From the NCBI GenBank assembly GCA_051294375.1, contig CM119266.1:7500028-7564027 (forward strand): a DNA stretch of 64,000 bases, given 5' to 3'. Position 1 is the first letter of the stretch, and each line of letters begins with the position of its first letter. The notes under the pieces are model-generated. The model had not been told where the DNA came from. It was given only the letters and a program-made list of their open reading frames with translations, and did no database searches. This document shows, piece by piece, positions 24,916 to 37,415 of this stretch. The position numbers and the translations under genes are program-made. This DNA is from Paraspadella gotoi (lineage: Eukaryota; Chaetognatha).

Positions 24916-25718
24916 AAGGCTCTCCATCACTCTTACAAGATATGACATAGCAATATTTTTCGAACAACGAAACTGCTTCATCCTCGTCTAATTGAAACTA
25001 ATCGAAAAATCCGATTTTTTTCTCCCTCTTTTTCTCCCGTTAAACTTCTGCAATCGGTTTTAGGCCAACCGATCGACGCCTTAAATATCCTTACATTTTC
25101 TCTTCAAACACATTGAAAATGGATATTTGTTCGTTTTGTTCGGCGCCCGCTGTGATCGTGGTCGTAGTTGTTTGTGTCTCTTTATCTCCTTCTTGGAAGG
25201 TATGAATACGAATTTTAGAAGTAATAAAACGACTAATGTTTAATATTTTTAACCAATCATGTTGTATAATATTTTTAACGCCTGTTCTCATTCGTTGACT
25301 AATCAGTGGACAGTGGACAGTTATTGACATTAACTGGCCAATATTTGTTTCATATATATTTTCCTTATAATATAATAAAACAATTAATAAACATTGATAA
25401 TAAAAATAAACAATGATAAATATTAAACGCAGGAGAAATGCGGCCAAGTCACTGGACCCAACGGTTCCCAAAAAAAGGACTGTGTTGCTTCATATGTTTC
25501 CCCGGGACCAAAAAGCCCAAACCTTTCACCGTTTCCCTCAAATTGGAAATGTTTCTGCGCGTGACCAACGATACCGTAATGAAACTGTAAATTAGATCAA
25601 CACTTGTCCATATTAAAAAGTCGTACTACTACGAGCTATTACCATTAGTCATAAACAACTAGCTATTAAAAATAATATGAAAATTATAACAGATTTACAA
25701 CCGATTACATCTCTCTTC
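24916..25718 (+). repeat. Duplicate of fax-like gene 1 exons 1-2
   Basis: Collinear with 27443-28250. It carries an intact exon 1 (25119-25199, MDICSFCSAPAVIVVVVV) ending in AAG/GTATGA, and an exon 2 copy near 25432-25575 whose frame is broken by small insertions in A and C runs. It stops at the 25-N gap 25719-25743. Exon 1 is more credible here, with a continuous hydrophobic stretch, than in the 27652 copy; exon 2 is better there. This is probably one locus represented twice rather than a third gene. Confidence 0.75.
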
Positions 25719-25743
25719 NNNNNNNNNNNNNNNNNNNNNNNNN

Positions 25744-27279
25744 ATTACATTGTCAGTGGTTGCCAGTCATTTAATTTATAATTAATTAAATCCTTATCTT
25801 TTTTACATTGCAAACTCGTCATTCTTTATTTCGTTATTTATTCCTGTTGTTTTTGTTTCTCTCTCACTCTCTCTCTCTGTTCCAACAGCTTTCACTTCTT
25901 TTACAATCTCACTCAATCTGGCCTTACCTCGACCATCCTGACCACTATTCTGTCTCACCACTTTCGGTGGGAAAACTTTTTACCTTTTCTCTTTCTCTTC
26001 TCATCTCTCTCTCCTCTCTCACACTTCTTCTTTACACAAACTTTATTCATGAATGTCAATGTATGCTTATGCAAGGCTTGTACAGTAACAAGCCGAACGA
26101 TGTCCAACTATTAATTAAAAATCTTGTTACAAAGATTCAACAATTCGTTTGTGCTTTCTTTAAATTAAATTAATTGAGAATATTTTTTATAATGTTTGCG
26201 GCTGACTCGGAAAACAAAAATTTATAGAAAAATTTGAGGCGTGTTTTTTTGTGATAAAGAAACCTGCGTATTTTATTCAAAAATAGTAAAAGTTAAAAAA
26301 TGATGTAAAATAATAACAAACAACAACGTAGTATTTACATTGCTGAAGAAAAAGGTCAGCCATAACAGATTGGGATAAAAACAGGTCATTCTTATTTGAC
26401 CACTACCTTTTACTCACGGCTCACTAAAGACAAAGACTTCGTCTGTCTTTATCGTCATTGTATTCATCGTCGGTTGTCGTCTTTGGTTCAAAATCATTTG
26501 AGCTCCCAAATGTTTGATGTTATTATTTCAAGTAATTATATGTAAAATAATTTATTTTTTTTTCAATTAATTAATCAATTACCATTACCCGTTAATGCAT
26601 CGTGGGCCAGATCCGGCATTGTTTGCTCAAACTTTTATTAATAATTTTGATTTATTTATTTCTATATTATTTATTACTTTTTTATTTGCTTTTTGTTCAG
26701 GCAAAGGGGAAAAAAAAAGAAGATAGAGAGGAGAGTGTGTGTTAGAGATTTAAGTATGCTATAAGGCATTGAATATTATGCAATATGCCCAATAAAACAG
26801 ATCAATCCTTTTGGTTTAAACTTGTTCTGTAACATGAAAAATGTTATGGAATTTTAAAAAAAAGACTTAAATTTTAAAAGAAAAAATAATAAAAATATAA
26901 AAAAAAATTTTTAGTTTTATAGAATTAAAAAGTTTAATCTAAATTTAAATTTAAGTTAATTACAGTTTTTTTCCAGATAGAACAAAATCTTTTTTTAGCT
27001 CAGATTATTTGAATATATTAATAAGATAATTATACAAAATAAATATTAATTTGTTATTAGATGTTCTCGACCAAAGAGGAAAAGAGAATAAAAGGAGAAA
27101 CAAAAAAATGAAACGAGAGAATAAGCAAAAGTTAATAAGAAAAATTAGAGCCAAACAATTTAAATGCTTGAAACAAATAAATAATTGGAAAAAAATTTTA
27201 AGAAGAAAAATCAAAGAAAGAGCAGGGGTTGCAAGATTTAATACATTAAAATACCTTCCATTTCCAACCCAATAAAAAC
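25744..27279. other. AT-rich non-coding sequence
   Basis: No conserved frame. It contains CT-rich patches (25855-25880, 25985-26025) and long A/T runs. Its right end passes into the transposon-like end at 27442. Confidence 0.55.
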
Positions 27280-27442
27280 AAATGACCAGGAAGCCGAAAC
27301 ACGCCAGGGGTTTTATAGCTTCCGGGTTCCAATCCTTTATTCTCAATTTTTTCCTCATCGCCTCCCCGTTTCGGTTCTTCAAAAAATCGGCCGCTTCCAC
27401 AGTGTTTCGGTTTCGCTTTCCGGATCGGCGTTCACATCTCTG
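27280..27442 (-). mobile_element. hAT-like transposon end
   Basis: Read on the minus strand from 27442 the sequence begins CAGAGATGTGAACGC and continues with subterminal repeats of the type ACCGAAAC (AAACCGAAAC, GAACCGAAAC). The boundary is sharp: the duplicate of this region at 24916 shares TTTAAGGC just outside it but not the sequence inside. The same 15-base end occurs at 36419-36433. CAGNGNTG starts with subterminal repeats are typical of hAT elements. I did not locate the opposite end; a 159-codon minus frame overlapping it has no transposase motif. Confidence 0.5.
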
Positions 27443-27651
27443 GTTTAAGGCCTCCATCACTCTTACAAGATAATGACATAGCAATATTTTTCGAACAACG
27501 AAACTGCTTCATCCTCGTCTAATTGAAACTAATCGAAAAATCCGATTTTTTTTCTCCCTTTTCTTTTCCCGTTAAACTTTCTCCAATCGGTTTTAGGCCA
27601 ACCGATCGACGCCTTAAATATCCTTACATTTTCTCTTCAAACACATTGAAA

Positions 27652-30035
27652 ATGGATATTTGTTCGTTTTGTTCGGCGCCCGCTGTAATCGTGGTGTGTC
27701 GTAGTTGTTGTGTCTCTTTATTCTCCTCTTGGAAGGTATGAATACGAAGTTTTAAAGTAATAAAACGACTAATGTTTAATTATTTCAAACCAATCGTGTT
27801 GTATAATATTTTTAACGCCTGTTCTCATTCGTTGACTAATCAGTGGACAGTGGACATTATTGACATAACTGGCCAATTTTGTTTATATATTATTTTCCTT
27901 ATAATTAATAAAACATTAATAAACATTGATAATAAAAATAAAGACAATGATAAAATATTAAACGCAGGAGAAAATGCGGCCAAGTCACTGGACCAACGGT
28001 TCCCAAAGGACTGTGGCTTGCTGTTGCTTCATATGTTTCCCCGGGGACCAAAAGCGCCAAACCTTTCACCGTTTCCCATCAAATTGGAAATGTTTCTGCG
28101 CGTGACCAAGATACCGTAATGAAACTGTAAATTAGATCAACACTTGTCCATATTAAAAAGTCCGTACTACTACCGGCTATTACCATTAGTCATAAACAAC
28201 TAGCTATTAAAATAGATATGAGAATTATAACAGATTTACAAACCGATACAAAATTTCGAAACCACCCAGCTTGCGTAACATGTAATGAAAACAATTTTTT
28301 CAGTGACTAATCTTTAATTATTTCAAAATCTTGCGTCTATTAAAATCTTAAATCTTTAAATCTCGATTTTTTAATTCTAAATCTTTAATCCTTAAAATCT
28401 TAAAATTTTAAATTCCTTTTCAGCTACATTTGCGACTTTAAAGACTTCATGTCCTCAAAAGGCAAAAGTCCGTGGATGCAACTCAACGGGGAAACGACTG
28501 CCGATTCCCAGTTTTGCATCGATCGATTAAAGAGAGAAATCGGAGTCGACTTGGACGAGCATCTCTCTAGGAGGGAGAAAGCCATTTCCAGGGCGTTTCT
28601 GGCTGTGAGTCTGGGGTTGTATTTTAATCGCCTGGTTGACAAGCATTACCTAAATTTATTTATAGAATAATTTTTATTTGTTTTGGACTTATCTTGTTGT
28701 TGCGTTTGAGATTAGAATCAAATGGAAAAGTTTTGTTTTGTTTGCAGACAACGATTCATTGAAGTTAATTCGTTGTCTGCAAAGTGCAAACAAAACAATT
28801 TTTTTTATTTGATTCAAGATTAATTTTTTTAAAGATCTAATTTTTTCCTCTTCGTGACATCTGTAATCGGGCATTGCATTAGTTCACCCCGCCTATAAGC
28901 AAGACACTTTCAGTTGCGACCCGGTGGCTCAGTGAGTAAAGCCATCAGCGAGGTACCGGGTTCAAACCTACCCTGCGGGAAGCCTGAGGACGGCCGTAAA
29001 CCGCCTTGGGGCGTGGAAAACCCCCAAGCCTGGTTCGAAGCCCAAGACCCCTTTTCATGGCTGTTTGAGAGGGTTAAAAAGTTGAGGATAGTCATCTTCA
29101 GCCTACTTTGCGCCTTATCCAATATCCATAGGTCAACTTAATGTCAACATCTCATGTCACATGATCATTGATCATTAATAATCTTCCGTCTCCTTCAGCT
29201 CATCGAAGATTGCTTTTACTGGACGCTACTCACCAGCCGTTGGGTTCGAGCCTCCGACAATTTGCTGAAATATTTTCCGATTCATCATCGTCTCATCATC
29301 AGAATGACATCGATTCCAAATTTGAGGAAACAGTCCTGGATGCAAGGTAAACTTACCAGTGATGATGATCTCACTACCTCACTTACCCGCTTTACTCCAA
29401 GGTATGGGTCGTCATTCTCGCGAGGAGCAGTGGGAAATCTTCAAAAGCTGCATGGACTCACTCAGCGATTACATGGGCGATAAACCTTACCTTATGGGAG
29501 AGAAAATATCGGAGGTGGAGGACGAGGACTTGAAGTTCACAAATTGTGAAAAACAAAAAAAGTATTTTGTTATAAAAGAAATGATTGAAGATCATCACAG
29601 GAAAATGACCAGTGAGTGGATCTGGAATGACCAAATGGGTTTGCCTTCTTTGGCTTTTCCCCTCTTTTTCATTGCTAGATTGACCAATCAGAGATTATAT
29701 TGAAAATTTGCAAGATTACATTTTTTACTAAATTAGACTATATATTAAAGTTACGTCTGGAAAAATCATATGCAAATATTTTTTAACAAGTGAAGGGGTC
29801 ATGTATTATTACCTAATTAGTAGTGGTTCTTTTAAACCCTCGTCATATTTTTTATAGATCGATCTGCAGTCTTCTTTGGTCTCATGGTTGCAAATTATCT
29901 ATCACTGACTTTGAAGACGAGTTCACAAGGTTACGGTGAAGTCGTCACTGTCCTTTAATCTTGTCAACTTTTTGTGTAAGGAATCAGAAAGACTTTCTGC
30001 GGTCTTGACTCACAGGATTCTTGCCGAATAATGGG
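27652..30035 (+). pseudogene. fax-like gene 1 (failed axon connections / metaxin-GST-like), damaged
   Basis: Exons, by comparison with gene 2: 27652-27735, 27968-28115, 28424-28604, 29199-29346, 29402-29514 and a degraded last exon at about 29859-30035. Family features are the N-terminal hydrophobic segment, LLHMFPRGPKAPNLSPFPIK (thioredoxin-like part), DFMSSKGKSPWMQLNGE, EKAISRAFLA, LIEDCFYWTLLTSRWV and GDKPYLMGEKISE. Members have a GST-like fold; Drosophila fax acts in axon development. Exons 3-5 are clean with matching phases. Exons 1-2 do not join in phase in this copy, and the last exon has several frameshifts relative to gene 2. It is either a recent pseudogene or poor consensus. A SINE sits in intron 3. 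Gene 2 follows head to tail. Confidence 0.7.
28883..29121 (+). mobile_element. SINE-like repeat family 1, copy c
   Basis: Best-preserved copy. It has the head TTCACCCCGCC, box A TGGCTCAGTGAG (28925-28936), box B GGGTTCAAACC (28958-28968), GAGGACGGCCGTAAACCGCC, TGGTTCGAAGCCCAAGACCC and the tail GCGCCTTATCCA. It lies in intron 3 of fax-like gene 1 in sense orientation. The box A-box B spacing fits a Pol III internal promoter. Confidence 0.8.
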
Positions 30036-30841
30036 ACATATTATGGAATCCAGGTATGTCATGTAATATTGTTATTTGTTTTTAATTCTGTTGAAATTGT
30101 TAAAGGATTATGGGAATTTCTTTTATGCATTAAATAATATTTTAAAGTCTTAGCCTATTTGTCTACTCATGCTAATAAAAACAGTTTTGTTGTTATTGGT
30201 TTAATTTAAATTAAACAAACAAGAGAAGCCAGAAGTTTTTACAAGTGCAAAAATAAATGAAAGTGAAAAATTTAAGCAAAAAGATTTTAGTCATAACAAT
30301 AATAATAATTAAATTATAAATCAATAGAAAACTATGCTGTCAAAAAAAATCTTAACTTCGCTTTTTGGAAAAGTAATAACGCCTTTTGAGTTATTTATCT
30401 GGCAACAGCCGGAGTTGCTCGTTGATGCCCATTGGAGCATGGGGCATTCTCACTGTTGGCTTTTGGCGGCTTCCGACCCCAGAAGACTCCTCCAGTCACT
30501 GGCGCTGGTTACCCCTAGGACGGTCTCCGCGTTTGCCAGACGCAGGGAAGTCTGAGTGAGGACTGTGGATTGGAACACTACTGTGTACTGAGTTATGGTG
30601 TGTTCCCCGTCTTTTGAGCAATGATCTCAGGCTGAAGGCTGGTTAGACGTGAGGCCGATTGTGGATATACCGCCACAATTGCCTTTATTTCATATCTTTT
30701 TATTTTATCCCAAAAGAGAGCAAAAATGACAAAGGATTCAAAAACAAAAGATCTAAACAAGAAATAATTATTGTTAGAGTTTTTAAAACTTAAATATTCA
30801 TAAGCTGATAGAATTTTGTTCATCAGAGCTGATTGAAAAGT

Positions 30842-30914
<73 letters not shown>

Positions 30915-31016
30915 CTTCTGTCGTCTGCTCTTACGATTCAAAACCGGTTCTGAAATGTATTACTTGTCAACATTTATTAGTTGTATAAACATTACCTACT
31001 CGACTAACAAAACAGG
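30036..31016. other. Intergenic between the fax-like genes
   Basis: AT-rich apart from a GC-rich block at about 30400-30690 (TGATGCCCATTGGAGCATGG and following) that stands out from its surroundings and may be an unclassified repeat. A (CT)n run occupies 30843-30911, about 70 bp upstream of it ending before gene 2. Gene 2's promoter must be in the last hundred bases. Confidence 0.5.
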
Positions 31017-33064
31017 ATGGATCTCAGTTCCTTTTGCTCGGCGCCCGTTATAGGCTTGGCCGTCGTCGTCGTTCCCGTCTCACTCTATTTTCTATTTGGC
31101 AGGTAGTTAATAAGTGAGAAATATAAAATATAATTAATTAAGTTTCTTAAAAAACTAATCATTTCTTGAGAAGAAAATCGGCCAAGAAGCTGGACCCAAC
31201 ACTCCCCAAAGGGACTGTGTTGCTTCATATGTTTCCCCGGGGACCAAAAGCGCCTAACCTTTCACCGTTGCCCATCAAACTGGAGATGTTTTTGCGCGTG
31301 AACAAGATACCGTAATATGTTTGTGTATATAATTATATAATGTTAGCTCACTAAAAGTCAAATACTACAGTTTCTAACTACCTGTATTCCTTTTGGGCTT
31401 ATTTATTATTAATTGACAATTAATAGTAAATTGATAGAAAGAGTTGATAATAATACAGTACCTAGAAAATAAATCATTCATTTTGATATAAAACTTTTAA
31501 ACTTTAAACTTTTAACTGCAGCTATAAATGCGACTACAAAGACTTCATGTCCTCAAAAGGCAAATGTCCTTGGATGCAATTCAATGGCGAAGCGACGGCT
31601 GACTCTCAGTTTTGCATCGAGAGGCTGAAGAGAGAATTGAACATCGACATGAACGGGCATCTCTCCTTAGAGGAAAAGGCCGTTTCAAGGGCATTTGTTG
31701 CCGTGAGTTAAAAGATTGACAAGTTTACTTTTAGCATGTTTTTTCATTGCCAAAAACCAATGAACTCTTAATCCAATCTCAGTTGTTATTCATATTCAAA
31801 TTTAATGGTAAATTCACGCAAAAACATATCAATTAGACAAGAATAAAATTAATTTTGTGATCACATGACCGTATTTTTAAGTGAACAAACTGCTGCGGTT
31901 TGAAACTTTACAAAACAATTAACTAACAAAAGACTTATATATCTGCACAAGAATTTACTTAACGCTAATCAAATAAATATATTATGATATCTAAGCATGA
32001 TCAAAAGTTTTTTCACCTTTTCTAAACACAACCAATGACTAACCTTGCGCCCATGACTGTTTCTTCAGCTGGGGACTAAAACGACATTCATGATGAAAGC
32101 CAGCAGCTTTGGAAACCTAAAGGCTTTCAAGGTGCGCTCGGGTGCGAGGCGGTCCAGCGGCTACAGGCAAGGGGCCAGTAGAGACAGTCCTCTATAAGCT
32201 AAAAAAAAAGATGAAATTATTGTTAAAATTCTTGTAAAACATTTTTAATATTTCAAACTGATTAGTTCTAAAAAGATATATGCCTAAAAATCTGAATAAT
32301 ATCTTATTTCTTGAAGATATCTAAGTTCAATTTATTTGAAATTTTTGGANNNNNNNNNNNNNNNNNNNNNNNNNNNNNNNNNNNNNNNNNNNNNNNNNNN
32401 NNNNNNNNNNNNNNNNNNNNNNNNNNNNNNNNNNNNNNNNNNNNNNNNNNNNNNNNNNNNNNNNNNNNNNNAGGTAAGGAGTCGGCAATTAGTTATCTAT
32501 GAATAAAAATATTTGAATATGACTGAATTAAATGCAAAGTTTTTAGCTTAGTTGGCTTAATTGATATATATTTTTGAACATGGTTGGCCAACTATTTTAT
32601 TTAACTATGGTTGATAAAATATATATGATTTCAACTGAGGATGACTAATTAGTACAGTTAATTGAATCTTGCTGCACAAAACAAAACAAAACATGCTTGT
32701 GACATGTTTTATAATTTGTCTCTGCAAAGGAATATTTTTGTTTTTCGCGACTAAATTTATTATTGACATAGTAGCAGACATATTTTAAACAGTTTTCTGT
32801 TCTTTATTGTGATTTTGTCATAGTGTCCTAATATTTTACATTATACAATATACATTTAACAGTCAAATTTTTCTTTCTAACTCTCCTGCCTTTATTCAGG
32901 TGGACTGCACGCTCTTCGGTTCCATGGTGCAGATCGTGTATCACGATCTCGAGGACGAAGTTCACAAAGATTACGTGAAACTTCACTGTCCGAATCTCAT
33001 CGATTTCGTGAAGAGAATCAAGAACGAATTTTGGGCGGAGACTAAATACTTTAAGGAGGAGTGA
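31017..33064 (+). CDS. fax-like gene 2 (failed axon connections / metaxin-GST-like), incomplete
   Basis: Exons seen: 31017-31102 (MDLSSFCSAPVIGLAVVVV, a hydrophobic N-terminus), 31171-31311 (thioredoxin-like part with VLLHMFPRGPKAPNLSPLPI), 31522-31702 (DFMSSKGKCPWMQFNGE through EEKAVSRAFVA) and 32900-33064 (VDCTLFGSMVQIVYHDLEDE to a TGA). All four have GT-AG borders and compatible phases. The exons matching LIEDCFYWTLL and GRHSREEQ of gene 1 are not visible; a 122-N gap (32350-32471) ends just before GTAAGG, so one is probably inside it. At 32069 a good acceptor precedes LGTKTTFMMKASSFG, which has no resemblance to the family. AATAAA occurs at about 33201. Predicted fold: GST-like with an N-terminal membrane anchor. 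Function beyond family is not inferable. Confidence 0.8.
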
Positions 33065-33447
33065 AAAGGGGGGTGTAAAGAATCTGGGATTTTGTGGTCG
33101 TCATAAAAGAAATATATGTTTTAACATATTCGTTGTAAACATAGTTTAAGTCACGGTTCCGTACTCAAGTGTGGGTCTGTCTGGATGTGGTTATTCCGTT
33201 AAATAAAGTAATATTATATATATATATAAAATATAAAATATAAAATATCGGCGTGAAAGTAGAAAACGAAATAGAAAACAAAAGACACTCGAATCTCTAA
33301 GCAAACAGAGAGTCGAAGCTAATCCCGTTCAACTTTAAAAACCAGTGCGGATCAAGTTCCAGAACCTAACTGTTTCAATATCAAGCTTTGTCTCGGTTCC
33401 CTTTATATCATAGTCAATAAAAACACTGACTGGCGTCTCGCACCGAC

Positions 33448-35515
33448 ATGTCGTTTGTCGTCGTCGTCCTCGCCGTCATCGTCGTCGCTCTGTTGCTACG
33501 AAAAATGGTCAACCGGGGACCGAAATGTGACGTTCCGCTCGTTGACTTTGGAGACAAATCTCACTGGCTGCTCGGGTTGATGAGAGTTCCGGTGAGTAGG
33601 GACAGGACTTGTAACTGTTTGAAACAGAAATAAATGTTACACAGTTGCTTACTTACTTGAAAGTTCTCTGAATCAATCTAAATTACAACAATATTACTTA
33701 TTATATAATTAATTATTTTATCGCATACTTTTCATGAGTCTACGATTAATGTTCATTCTGTCAGTGAGTTTAACAGAAGTTACAATATGAACTTTATTAG
33801 GTTATAAAAATGTCCGTATAGTTCGCCAGTCTGTTTTCGTATTATATAAATGATTTGGAATACCATGTCTTATTCATGCCGGGCGAAAAATGAAAATTGA
33901 CTCAAATTATGCAACAGAGGGAAAGACATCTAGGACCATTAGTTTATAAGTTTATACTATTACGTTAAATATTATATTATGGTGGACTAAAATCCACCAA
34001 CCGTTCATCAGTGGCCATTGGTGACGGAGGCAAGTCGTTCGCCTCCCAACCTAAAAGTCGGGGTTTTAGCCCGGTGGCCACCGAGCAGTTAAGAGGAACG
34101 GGGCGCTTAACCCCCCTGTAACACGGTGTTACAGCCTGATCCGAAGCTCAGGGACTGCTTATATTGAACGGTTCTGCCACTAACACATAACATTAATCAC
34201 TGATCTCTTCAATATAAAAAAATTGTCAACTCTGCAGAATATTTACCAAGTAGGCCTTATAACTATAGTACTGCGCAGATTTTAACAGCTCACTCACCCA
34301 CCCACCCCTACCTCTTCAACAACCTCGTCCAGTTCGAAAAGTTCGCCGTGATTGTGACGGAGAAGTCCCGCACCGTCGGCCCGCTCTTTCGGTTTCACTT
34401 CGTCCCTTGGGTCGACTCTTCGATCGTCGTCGTCAACGACCTCGAGATGATGAAGGAGATGTTCAGTCGGAAGGAGTTCGCGTCCAGGGATCCAGTGGAG
34501 GATGCGGGGGTGCACATGCTCAATCCCAATAAGAAAGGTTGTGGTTGGAAAGATGGGAGGTAGACGATGTGATCGTGGATAGGTTGGTTGTGATTATGCG
34601 GGTTTACTTATTGGTATTACTAATTAGTAATAATCGAGGATAACTCTTTACATTTATCAATGAATTGTGGATATAAGGCGCCTGTGGAAAGGGGAAATTA
34701 GCCTTGGGGGTTTTCCACGCCCACAGTGCGGTTTAAAGCCGTTTACACTGTTTACGGAGTAGGCAACTGTTTGGGTTTAATAACGGTAGGAAAATATGGT
34801 TTTAATTAATGAGCTGTTAATTTTGTCGTATAGACATCTTATATTAGATGTCTTGCACTGTCAAATTTTTTTATATGAATAATACAATATGCCCTAATTT
34901 TCAGGGATAATTCTCCAAGACTACACTCCAGTTTGGAAGAATCTGCACAAATTGTCCCTCTCGATCCTCAACTCCTTCGGGTTTGGAAAGCAATCAATGG
35001 AAATAAAGGTTTTAAAATCAATCAATCAATCAATCAATCAATTGATTATCCTAAAAAACACACATTACACCCCATTACTCCTCCAATCATTTTGACATAA
35101 CATTCAATAAGAAACACAATCTACCCCCGAATCAATCAATCAATTAATCAATCAATCAATCAATAGATTATCCTAAAAACACACACATTACACCCCATTA
35201 CTCCTCCAATCATTTTGACATAACATTGAATAAGAAACACTACCCCCGAATCAATCAATCAATCAATCAATCATTCCATCCGCAAGGTCTTGGAGGAAGC
35301 GGACGCTCTCGTCTCGGCGATGCTCTCCATCGAAGACGCCTTCGCCCCTGACGACCTCATCCGCGTCGCCGTCTCCAACGTCACCTGCAAACTCGTCTTC
35401 AGTGAGAGATCTGAGATCCGGCGCGGATCAGCGCTGCACGCATCGCTGTTAGTCGCCAGCGGAGCGTTCTTCGATCTATCCAACGATCCGGTCTTACATT
35501 TTGTGGCCGAGGTAA

Positions 35516-35605
<90 letters not shown>

Positions 35606-37329
35606 AGAGAGGGAGAGCTGACTGATTGCCAAAGCACAGCGAGAAAAAATAGGAGCAGCATTCAAAAAAAAAATTAAGAAAAAAACAGGAGCTCCCCGGC
35701 GGGGAATCGAACCCCGATCTCTCGCGTGACAGGCGAGGATACTGACCATTATACTACCGAGGACACTTGCATGACACTTAAGACCCCCCCCCATTACCCT
35801 TCTCCCTCTCCAGACTCATCGACTGGTACAAGACTCCTCGCGCCGCGAGAATCCACGAGGCCGTCACCCACGTCAAGAGTCACGTGACCTCCTCCGTCGC
35901 TCGTCACGAGGCCACGCTCGACGAGGCAGACGAACCCCGCGACTTTATCGACGCTTTCATCCGGGAGAGACGCCAACATCCGGGGGCCGAACATCTCGAC
36001 GACGAGAACATGACGGTCGCCATCATGGATCTGTTTCAAGCGGGGACGGACACGACGAGCGCGATGATGAATTGGACGGTGGCCTGGCTGCTGCATCGAC
36101 CGGACGTTGGGGAGAGGGTGAGGGAGGAGTTGGTGGAAGTCTTGGGTGAGTGCGAATGGTGGGGAAGGACGGGGGGGTGTACAAAAAAAAGGGGGTTCTG
36201 GGTTTGCGAGTGTGCGATGATAAATATGAAAATACGTAGAAAAACTATGTCTTGGATGGCATACCATTTAAATTCGAAATCCTTGGGCATTACGAGGTGC
36301 ATTTGTCTTGTCTAATAATCATTTGAATTATATTCTTTAACCACCATAACAACCGTTTGTTATTTGAATTCTTACTCACTTTTTATTTACTTAAAATCAG
36401 AGATGTGGNNNNNNNNNNGCGTTCACATCTCTGACTTAAATTAAACTCACTTTTTCGTCTTATTCTTCTCAAGGTGAAGACGGCGCCCCGACGATGGCTC
36501 AACTTCCCCGCCTTAATTATCTTCGCGCTTTTATGGACGAAGTTCAAAGAATTTCTTGCGTAGCGGATTTTTCGGTTCCTCATCGCTGTCTGGACAAGGC
36601 CGAGTTTAGGGGATACACGGTATTGATTGGATTGATCGAATGATTGATTGATTGTGATGATTTATTGATTGATTGAATAATTTATTAATTCCTTTATTAA
36701 TAGATTGATTGCATTGTTTAGTTTATTGAGTAATGAGTAATAGATTGATACAATTAATTACTTCGTGGGCTGATAATTAATTTGATTAATTTATTGAATA
36801 GATTGATTGATTGTTTGATAGATATATTAACTGATTGATGGACTGATGATTAATTTGATTAACAAGCAGATTGACTGATTAATCTGTTGATTGATTTATT
36901 GCTAAATTTATTTAGTTCATAATTTTTTTAAATAAAATCAAAATTAAAGTATTAATATCGAACATTGCAATAATAGTAAATAGTCATGTTACAGATCACA
37001 AAAAAGGAAAGCATTTGGATGAACATCTACGCCGTTCACAAAGACCCGAAACTGTGGGACGACCCAGAGGTTTTCAAACCCGAAAGGTTTTTGGACGCCG
37101 ATGGGAAATATCAAAAGAATAACAATTTAACGACATTCGGTTGGGGAAATAGGTAAAAAAAAATTATTCAATTTAATTACTTGTCAATGCTTGAAAAACC
37201 AAATTTGAGAGAAAATAATAAATACAAATATATTATTTAAATTAATTTATTTATTTTTTGGGTCTTTGGTCAAAATTCACTGATGGTGTTTTTTTTTAAT
37301 GACTACTGCCTATTCCTACCAAGGTCATT

Positions 37330-37415
<86 letters not shown>

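Noticed and set aside
27005-27484. 159-codon minus-strand frame
   Set aside because: It overlaps the hAT-like end and AT-rich sequence, with no domain motif; the hydrophobic part comes from A/T runs.
32069-32200. fax-like gene 2 exon 4
   Set aside because: Good acceptor, but the translation has no similarity to the matching exon of gene 1.
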